Positions 1-4,566 of a stretch of 6,141 nt of DNA are shown piece after piece. Numbering within the stretch: the first letter of the stretch is position 1; each line of letters begins with the position of its first letter. This DNA is from an uncultured Porphyromonas sp. (GTDB lineage: Bacteria; Bacteroidota; Bacteroidia; Bacteroidales; Porphyromonadaceae), in NCBI RefSeq assembly GCF_947254915.1, contig NZ_CAMYEZ010000124.1, positions 1 to 6,141 on the forward strand. The letters run 5' to 3'. Made by a program: the position numbers and the translations under genes. Under the pieces are notes generated by a model. It was not told where the DNA came from. It did not search any database and saw nothing but the letters and a program-made list of their open reading frames with translations.

Positions 1-11
1 GAGAGAGAGAG
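1..11. repeat. GA dinucleotide tract at window edge
   Basis: Five and a half GA units open the window and may continue to the left of it. They run into a small palindrome, AGAG-TATAT-CTCT (8-20). Such tracts can vary in length by slippage, but no gene is near enough in this window to give it a role. Confidence 0.5.
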
Positions 12-40
12 TATATCTCTATGTATAAGCATCATTACCC

Positions 41-415
41 TCAGCCTGATAAACAAATGTTAAGACGTTTGTTTGCCTTCGGTGGTGCATCCTTGCGTGT
101 TTTCCCTCTTGTCGCACCCATTCCACCACCACCTCTCCTTCTATTGGCCATCCAGTAGAGGCTCCTCTGCTTGTCCCCATCGATAGGCAAGCTAGATACG
201 CTCTCTACGAGCCGTGACACCCTATATCCATACACCCTTTCGCCCACTGAGTGGTAGCTTGTCGTAGGGTACCCATCTGACAGGCTCTTGACACGAGTCT
301 TCTGGTCATAGCTTGCTACCGTGCTCAGCTTGAGATATTGAAAGGTCGGGGTTGTCTTCACACGTTTATTTTTTTTCTTCAGCTTCTTCGTCTGACGTAA
401 GCCTGCTCCTAGCAT
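41..415 (-). CDS. doubtful small basic ORF, no recognised family
   Basis: This is an open frame of 124 codons on the minus strand with an ATG start. I recognise no domain. The predicted product is very rich in Lys and Arg (a KKLKKKNKR stretch near the N-terminus, an RRRGGGG stretch near residues 92-98) and has no signal peptide or membrane segment. Its last codons run through the 51-74 inverted repeat, so part of the frame is palindromic DNA. The frame points away from the fimbrial operon. The composition looks more like chance translation of intergenic or repeat DNA than like a folded protein. It is listed because it is the longest open frame in an otherwise empty stretch. Conservation with synonymous substitutions in related genomes would be needed to call it a gene. 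Confidence 0.18.
   Translation of the reverse strand: MLGAGLRQTKKLKKKNKRVKTTPTFQYLKLSTVASYDQKTRVKSLSDGYPTTSYHSVGERVYGYRVSRLVESVSSLPIDGDKQRSLYWMANRRRGGGGMGATRGKTRKDAPPKANKRLNICLSG
51..74. repeat. inverted repeat, 9-bp stem with 6-nt loop
   Basis: AAACAAATG at 51-59 pairs with CGTTTGTTT at 66-74 (eight Watson-Crick pairs and one T-G) around the loop TTAAGA. The stem is A/T-rich and neither side carries a clear T-run, so a strong intrinsic terminator is not supported. It could be a binding-site palindrome or a weak terminator for a gene outside the window. Confidence 0.4.
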
Positions 416-427
416 AGATACTAGGAG
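406..427. repeat. inverted repeat CTCCTAG / CTAGGAG
   Basis: CTCCTAG (406-412) and CTAGGAG (421-427) form a perfect 7-bp stem around an 8-nt loop. The 12-mer GCTCCTAGCATA at 405-416 recurs exactly at 4528-4539, where it is again part of a GGAGC/GCTCC-type hairpin, just before the fimbrillin gene. A shared operator or RNA element is possible. Chance is not excluded. Confidence 0.35.
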
Positions 428-574
428 TGGGTGGCTCGTCGAGAACCAATTTTCTGGATCTCTTGGCGTGCGGACTCTCCGATGAGTTGTCTCAGAGAGA
501 GCTCAGACAAAGGGCTTCCTACGGTCATCGTGACTATACAATAGTTGTGATGACCTCTCTTGACGGCACTATAA

Positions 575-603
575 TGAGACTGTTGCAAAAGTCAACAGTC
601 TCA
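575..603. repeat. 11-bp perfect hairpin at the left end of the MITE-like element
   Basis: TGAGACTGTTG (575-585) and CAACAGTCTCA (593-603) are exact reverse complements around the 7-nt loop CAAAAGT. The left terminal-repeat motif is thus immediately followed by its own inverse. The right arm, extended to CAACAGTCTCACAAT (593-607), recurs with one change at 741-755, at the other end of the element. Confidence 0.65.
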
Positions 604-750
604 CAATCTTGCTTGCAAGATTGTCTAGACTTTGCAGAAAGGATGAAGCGCAAGGCGCTGAGGGTGAGGTCTGAAGGGAGCATACCTCCGTATGTGACCG
701 AAGCCGAATCCCGAAAGCAACACAGCGATTCGCCTTTATGCAATAGTCTC
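576..750. mobile_element. MITE-like element with imperfect terminal inverted repeats
   Basis: The left end begins GAGACTGTTGCAAAA (576-590). The right end, read on the minus strand from 750, begins GAGACTATTGCATAAA, matching 13 of 15 bases. A second left-type copy, TAGACTTTGCAGAAAGG (626-642), matches the right end over a longer stretch with one gap, so the true element may be the inner 626-750 unit with an extra palindrome attached at its left. The GAGACT-TTGCA-AAA pattern recalls the ends of IS5-group insertion sequences (from memory, not searched). No transposase fragment is visible inside, and I see no convincing target duplication: the flanks read AAT on the left and ACA on the right. 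The size, lack of coding content and paired ends fit a non-autonomous miniature element. Its right end is only 36 bp before the first operon gene, so it may influence operon transcription. Confidence 0.45.
603..624. repeat. 10-bp perfect hairpin with 2-nt loop
   Basis: ACAATCTTGC (603-612) and GCAAGATTGT (615-624) are exact reverse complements separated by TT, adjoining the previous hairpin by one shared base. As RNA the tight loop would open by a base pair or two. As DNA it is an almost continuous 22-bp palindrome. No T-run follows on either strand, so it is not a classical terminator. Confidence 0.65.
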
Positions 751-786
751 ACAATGTAGCACTTGACTAGTATCAACAAAGCTGTT

Positions 787-1374
787 ATGACACGAATCCT
801 ATTTATACCTATCCTCCTAGCACTCTGGAGTCTCTCTGTGAGAGCACAGCAACTGGGTCTACAGACAAATGCTCTCTACTGGGCAACAACGACCCCCAAC
901 GTAGGCGTCACCCTAGGTGTCGGAGACCACTGGAGCCTTAGCTTACATGCGGGGTGGAATCCTTGGCGGTTCAAATCCTATGATCATCCCGAGAGTGGCG
1001 AGCGCGTTCACCCCAAGATGTTTCACTGGACGCTGATGCCCGAGGCTAAGTATTGGTTTTGCCGACGCTTTGAGTATTGGAACCTAGGACTTCATACCAT
1101 CGCCACACAGTATAATGTGGGTGGTTTGAGGTTTATCAAGCCCTTGGCCGATTATCGCTATCAGGGGTACGGCGTAGGTGCTGGTGTGAGTGCAGGCTAT
1201 CAGTGGCCCCTCGGAGATCGCTGGGGTGTAGAGCTCTCCATAGGCGTGGGCTATCTCTTTATGAAGTATGATAAGTATCGGTGCTGGCAGTGTGGCGATC
1301 GTGAGGGTAGCTACATGCGTCATTATGTAGGCCCTACGAAGGCAACGATAGACCTTATTTATTATATCCGCTAA
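787..1374 (+). CDS. DUF3575 family outer-membrane-type protein of fimbrial cluster
   Basis: The product is 195 residues. I recognise the DUF3575 pattern: an early NALYWAT-TPN motif (about 27-37), an NPW motif and a PEAKYWFCRRF motif in the first half, a YQGYGVGAGVSAGYQW segment, and a late KYRCWQCG motif (Cys166 and Cys169) followed by GPTKA. A good type I signal peptide covers residues 1-20, with predicted cleavage after VRA before QQ. Alternating aromatic and glycine-rich strands suggest a small outer-membrane beta-barrel; that is inference, since the biochemical role is unknown. DUF3575 genes commonly sit at the head of Bacteroidales fimbrial clusters, before DUF3868 genes, as here. The frame is open from a TTG at 763, but the ATG at 787 gives a clean signal peptide and is preferred. 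No strong Shine-Dalgarno is present. The next gene starts 19 nt downstream. The MITE-like element ends 36 bp before this start. Confidence 0.85.
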   Translation: MTRILFIPILLALWSLSVRAQQLGLQTNALYWATTTPNVGVTLGVGDHWSLSLHAGWNPWRFKSYDHPESGERVHPKMFHWTLMPEAKYWFCRRFEYWNLGLHTIATQYNVGGLRFIKPLADYRYQGYGVGAGVSAGYQWPLGDRWGVELSIGVGYLFMKYDKYRCWQCGDREGSYMRHYVGPTKATIDLIYYIR

Positions 1375-1393
1375 CTAGATCAAAGAGTACATT

Positions 1394-3277
1394 ATGTCAA
1401 GCAAATCATCGCATAGTCCTCTACGGTACTGTATGAGGAGTAAGAGTAGTATAGACGCTCTCGTTGACGAAGCCTCCAAGGAGAGGCGTACGCTCTTGTG
1501 GCTATACGCTACATACCTAGCTACTGTCAGCATCTTGATCCTTTTGATCTTTTCGCCGGTTATCTTGTCAGCCCAGAGTAGACCGACTGCTATAGACAAG
1601 CCTCTTGCCGACTCCATCCTAAGCAGAGAGCAGAGCGTGCGGGTGGTCACAGACAGCGTGACTGTCTCCTCGGCTATGCGGAGGCATCGTAAGTCAGTAG
1701 CCGATGGACTACATATAGTTGATATGGAGACCTCTTATAGTGCTGATGGATCGGCACTGATTGTCTCCTTTCTAGCACGTTATGGTGAGCGGGTCGTCTC
1801 TTCTCGTGAGGCACTCCTCGTGACCCCCATTTATGTACAGCCTGAGGCGCTAGGCGAGGTACGTCTGCCTCAGCTACGGATCAATGGTCGTAAGCGGGCG
1901 AGAGCGTATCGTCGTGAGGTTACTTTTTGGAGCCATCAAGAGTATGAGGAGCATAAGCCACTCCTCGTTGCTACCATCGCTACGCCACGCAATGCGCTAG
2001 ATACAATGAGTAATCGTGTCAGATATAGCTATCGTATGCCATTGGCTAACTATAGGAAGGGCGGTAGCCTGCGTCTAGACCTTGAGGTGGAGAATTGCTG
2101 TAAGCTCTACCCCGTAGCTAGTAAGGAGTACGCAATAGCACCTCACCAGATGCCAGCGCCCGACACGGTGCGTATTGTTCAGACCGTCTCTGACACCGTG
2201 CGTATAGAGGCTCCCAAGCCACTAGAGGTAGCACGCCCAGACCTCTACGCTTCCAATGTCTCTTTCATCAGACCAGCCAAGGAAGTGGTCAAGGTGCGTA
2301 GCCAAAGCCTTTCTGTACGCATTGCCTTTGAGGTGGCTAAGTCGGAGATCTTGCCTGACTTTGCTAATAATCGTACGGAGCTGACACGTGTGGATCGTGA
2401 GATACGTCCTCTCCTGACAGACCATGATAGTACCTATACGGTACGTGAGGCTAGCATCTATGGCTTCGCCTCTCCCGAGGGTGGATACGAGTATAATCGC
2501 TCCCTCTCCGAGTCTCGAGCTTATGGCTTTAGAAACTATCTAGAGCGTATCTACGGTATGTCTCGTATCCCCACCTTTGAGGTACAGGGACGTGGTGAGG
2601 ACTGGGAGGGACTCCGCAAGCTCATCACCGAGTCGTCACTGAGAGAGCGCGATGAGATACTCCGTATCATAGATCGTGAGAGTCTCAGCTACGATGCTCG
2701 TGACCAACAGCTCAAGCGCCTCCGTGGGGGACGAACCTATAAGACCTTGCTGGGAGAGATCTATCCCCTCCTGCGTCGTATCGATATGACCCTACAGTAT
2801 GGCGTACGAGACTTCGAGCAGCGTGAGGTAGCTACGATTATTGACTCCCGTCCGCAAGACCTCTCACAGCGAGAGATCTATGACCTAGCTCATACACGCA
2901 ATAGCGATGCTGTGGCTCGTACGCAGCGGAGCAACTATGGTCGTGAGTATGATATAGCTGCCCGCTACTTCCCGAAGGATCCGATTGCTCAGATCAACGC
3001 CTCCTCAGCTGCTCTCATACGTGGGGAGCTAGAGATAGCACATCTATACCTCGAGCGTGTAGCACAGGATCCACGTGCGTACAACAACCTAGGCGTCTAT
3101 CACTGGATGCGTCAGGAGTATGACCAGGCTGCTGACTACTTCCGTCGGGTTCCTCAAGAGAGTCAAGAGATGGCACAGCGCAACCTCACGCAAATGCTCC
3201 AAGAGCAGCAGCGAGAGGCACTGCAGAAGCAGAATAAAGCAGCGTCTGGGGCTACCAAGTCTACGACGACACGCTAA
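1394..3277 (+). CDS. DUF3868 domain protein with OmpA-like and TPR-like regions
   Basis: The product is 627 residues. A long charged N-terminus (1-32) precedes a hydrophobic segment (33-58) with likely cleavage after LSA60. Residues about 103-175 fit DUF3868: strands, a TPIYVQPEAL-type segment, then LPQLRINGRKRARAYRR. A linker repeats DTVRI twice (257-271). An OmpA-C-like domain covers about 305-400, marked by GFASPEGGYEYN (357-368) and LSESRA (371-376). Compared with OmpA, the peptidoglycan-binding Asp position is Ser360, while the Arg position (375) is kept. The C-terminus (about 515-605) is TPR-like, with DPRAYNNLGVYHW and an EYDQAADYFRRV helix, ending in a Gln/Ser/Thr-rich tail. It probably sits in the periplasm or outer membrane as an assembly partner of the fimbriae; the exact role is unknown. 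The ATG at 1394 is used. The ATG at 1433 would give a shorter leader and is a real alternative. Confidence 0.85.
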   Translation: MSSKSSHSPLRYCMRSKSSIDALVDEASKERRTLLWLYATYLATVSILILLIFSPVILSAQSRPTAIDKPLADSILSREQSVRVVTDSVTVSSAMRRHRKSVADGLHIVDMETSYSADGSALIVSFLARYGERVVSSREALLVTPIYVQPEALGEVRLPQLRINGRKRARAYRREVTFWSHQEYEEHKPLLVATIATPRNALDTMSNRVRYSYRMPLANYRKGGSLRLDLEVENCCKLYPVASKEYAIAPHQMPAPDTVRIVQTVSDTVRIEAPKPLEVARPDLYASNVSFIRPAKEVVKVRSQSLSVRIAFEVAKSEILPDFANNRTELTRVDREIRPLLTDHDSTYTVREASIYGFASPEGGYEYNRSLSESRAYGFRNYLERIYGMSRIPTFEVQGRGEDWEGLRKLITESSLRERDEILRIIDRESLSYDARDQQLKRLRGGRTYKTLLGEIYPLLRRIDMTLQYGVRDFEQREVATIIDSRPQDLSQREIYDLAHTRNSDAVARTQRSNYGREYDIAARYFPKDPIAQINASSAALIRGELEIAHLYLERVAQDPRAYNNLGVYHWMRQEYDQAADYFRRVPQESQEMAQRNLTQMLQEQQREALQKQNKAASGATKSTTTR

Positions 3278-3291
3278 GAAAGCAGTACATC

Positions 3292-4392
3292 ATGGTATAT
3301 AGAAGCATACCTTTACGAGCTAAGCTAGTCACCCACTGTAGCGCCTCGCTAAGCGTCTTTTTCAGACGTATCATACGCCTGGCAGTAGGTCGCTACGGGG
3401 TGACAGCTATGCTCTTGCTGAGCCTGGTGGGGTTGACCAGCTGTGATATGGACGACCCGCAAGACCTCTGCTGCAAGCGTGTAGACCTGATCTATCGCTA
3501 CGTCCCCTCTCCATCTCAAGGTGACCAGTACCAGCAGAAGATACGAGGCGGTATGAGACACTTCCTCTATAGTGGGGATAGTATCTACCTCCGTGAGGTG
3601 TATGCGGTGAGATCCAATCCACAGTACGTTCGCTTGGCAAATCTATTGCCAGGTACTTATATGATGCTGACCGTAGCCAATAGTTCGCCAGCAGGGACAC
3701 TGCTGGAGCACCTGCATCCAGGCGCTACGTTAGGCGAGGCGCAGCTACGTCTAGCCAAGGCGCTAGAACAGACAGCTGGTCTCTATCAGAGTAGTGAGGA
3801 GCTCTTTTACAATCTGCGCACCTTCCACACCAACGGAGATACGCCTATCCGCTATTACTGCGACCTATCCAATGTGCATTGTCATCTGCAGGTACAGGTA
3901 GAGTGGGAGGATACCCCCAAGCATCTCAGCGGAGCTTACGAGTTACGTGCTAGTCGTATAGCAGCGGCTTACGACCTAGGCAGGTGGTATGGCGATCCCA
4001 TCGTGATAGCGCGGGGCAATGCGCATACGCCGACCGAGTCTACGCTGACCGATGTGGTGCATCACTTCCCCACAGAGCGGGGCGAGATGATCACGCATCG
4101 GCAGGAGCGTCAGCTCTTTGATATGAAGCTCTACTACGACCTCATCTCGCTACGCTATCGTGATGATGCGGTACCCATCTTACGCCTCTACTATCAGGGC
4201 AAGCCCGTCACCACCGAGATAGATCTGAGCAAGGCATTTAAGGAGTGGCGCTGGTACCCCGATCGGATACCAGCTCAGCTCTTCCGCATCAAGATCTTGA
4301 TCCATCCCGATGGCAGTGTCACCGTGAGCCAATGGCCCTCCGTTGATGTGCTAGACTGGGTCGATGGAGGCACGCTGGGAGTGGGGAGTTAG
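3292..4392 (+). CDS. FimB/Mfa2-family fimbrial anchor lipoprotein
   Basis: The product is 366 residues. The lipobox LTSC places the lipidated cysteine at Cys51, followed by DMDDP. The body fits the FimB/Mfa2 family: an early beta-strand segment with a second cysteine pair (Cys60-Cys61), a LLPGTYMMLTVAN strand, a central region with alternating strands, and a C-terminal strand ending SVDVLDWVDGG, which resembles the V-x-DW ending of family members. In Porphyromonas gingivalis, Mfa2 and FimB anchor the fibre at the cell surface and limit its length; the same job is inferred here. The leader is unusually long, with about 39 residues before the hydrophobic core. The ATG at 3292 is the only good ATG, being 14 nt after the previous stop; a GTG at residue 37 is an alternative. 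In the P. gingivalis fim and mfa loci this gene follows the fimbrillin, whereas here it precedes it. Its stop codon overlaps the first heptad of the following repeat array. Confidence 0.83.
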   Translation: MVYRSIPLRAKLVTHCSASLSVFFRRIIRLAVGRYGVTAMLLLSLVGLTSCDMDDPQDLCCKRVDLIYRYVPSPSQGDQYQQKIRGGMRHFLYSGDSIYLREVYAVRSNPQYVRLANLLPGTYMMLTVANSSPAGTLLEHLHPGATLGEAQLRLAKALEQTAGLYQSSEELFYNLRTFHTNGDTPIRYYCDLSNVHCHLQVQVEWEDTPKHLSGAYELRASRIAAAYDLGRWYGDPIVIARGNAHTPTESTLTDVVHHFPTERGEMITHRQERQLFDMKLYYDLISLRYRDDAVPILRLYYQGKPVTTEIDLSKAFKEWRWYPDRIPAQLFRIKILIHPDGSVTVSQWPSVDVLDWVDGGTLGVGS

Positions 4393-4468
4393 CTTTTGGC
4401 TTTTGGCTTTTGGCCGTTAGCTTTTAGCCAGCCAACCGCTAACAGCCAACAGCCAACAGCTAACCGCC
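4391..4468 (+). promoter_or_regulatory. long imperfect stem-loop formed by the heptads
   Basis: The arms 4391-4421 and 4438-4468 can pair in register around a 16-nt loop. GTTAGC (4416-4421) pairs perfectly with GCTAAC (4438-4443). Outward, successive GGC blocks pair with GCC or GCT blocks, and the TTTT blocks pair with AACA or AACC leaving one or two T-C mismatches each. The base of the stem lies within the stop codon of the FimB/Mfa2-type gene. No T-run follows the right arm, so it is not a classical intrinsic terminator. It could act as an attenuator, a processing site or a 3' stability element that separates low-level assembly-gene mRNA from high-level fimbrillin mRNA. The fold was worked out by hand. 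Confidence 0.5.
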
Positions 4469-4500
4469 AACCGCCAACAGCCAATAGCCAACAGCCAATC
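4391..4500. repeat. heptanucleotide repeat array in two opposite orientations
   Basis: From 4391 five 7-nt units read AGCTTTT, GGCTTTT, GGCTTTT, GGCCGTT, AGCTTTT. After a short junction (4426-4430), ten units in perfect 7-nt register run from 4431 to 4500 with the consensus GCYAAYM (GCCAACA four times; GCCAACC twice; single GCTAACA, GCTAACC, GCCAATA, GCCAATC). Degenerate units continue to about 4507. The left block is approximately the reverse complement of the right block (GGCTTTT against AACAGCC). The register is not codon-related and the array is intergenic. Such an array could change length by slippage, altering the spacer between the anchor gene and the fimbrillin gene. Confidence 0.85.
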
Positions 4501-4515
4501 ACCAAGAAACCAAAG

Positions 4516-4534
4516 TAGGAGCACGAAGCTCCTA
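4516..4534 (+). promoter_or_regulatory. small hairpin in the fimbrillin leader
   Basis: TAGGAGC (4516-4522) and GCTCCTA (4528-4534) form a perfect 7-bp stem around the loop ACGAA, 32 nt before the fimbrillin start. It may be an mRNA 5'-end stabiliser for the fimbrillin transcript, a weak terminator or a protein-binding palindrome. Its right arm with following bases (GCTCCTAGCATA) is repeated exactly at 405-416. Confidence 0.45.
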
Positions 4535-4566
4535 GCATATAAACAACTAATTAAACCAACACTTTT
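4535..4566 (+). promoter_or_regulatory. A/T-rich leader without Shine-Dalgarno before fimbrillin
   Basis: The 32 nt before the ATG are A/T-rich (AAACAACTAATTAAACCAAC, then ACTTTT) and contain no purine-rich Shine-Dalgarno. This resembles leaders of highly expressed Bacteroidetes genes, where low structure and A-richness help initiation. It supports the ATG at 4567 as the true start and hints that fimbrillin is the strongly translated gene of the cluster. No TAnnTTTG promoter box is evident here. Confidence 0.4.

Larger units (their letters stand above)
1..574. other. gene-poor region upstream of the fimbrial operon
   Basis: I see no convincing gene here. Reading frames are short, lack recognisable domains or signal peptides, and have odd composition. 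The stretch holds a GA dinucleotide tract at the window edge, a 9-bp inverted repeat at 51-74, a T-run near 366-378 and a 7-bp inverted repeat at 406-427. Only one small minus-strand ORF (41-415) is long enough to deserve mention, and it is listed separately at low confidence. I found no clear Bacteroidetes promoter (TAnnTTTG with an upstream TTTG) that I would stand behind, although the operon promoter must lie somewhere before 787 if it is not further upstream. Confidence 0.6.

Noticed and set aside
559..576. E. coli-like TTGACG and TATAAT boxes
   Set aside because: The boxes are only 4 bp apart, which cannot form a sigma-70 promoter, and Bacteroidetes use a different consensus.
427..759. 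Plus-strand open frame with GTG start, 110 codons
   Set aside because: It runs through both perfect hairpins and the whole MITE-like element, has no signal peptide or known domain, and starts at an inverted repeat. Best explained as chance translation of repeat DNA.
735..765. Possible outward promoter at the right end of the MITE-like element (TTTATG, then TAGCACTTG)
   Set aside because: The second box does not match the Bacteroidetes TAnnTTTG spacing (one base too long and a C for T). Too weak to annotate without a mapped start.
534..779. Minus-strand open frame across the same element
   Set aside because: It is a shadow of the same repeat DNA, begins without a good ATG context, and shows no family resemblance. 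No transposase-like motif is present.
763..786. Upstream TTG start for the DUF3575 gene
   Set aside because: It would add eight residues before an otherwise clean signal peptide. The ATG at 787 gives the normal n-region, hydrophobic core and cleavage site.
4391..4500. CRISPR array
   Set aside because: Units are 7 nt with no spacers and occur in two orientations. This is a simple tandem heptad repeat.
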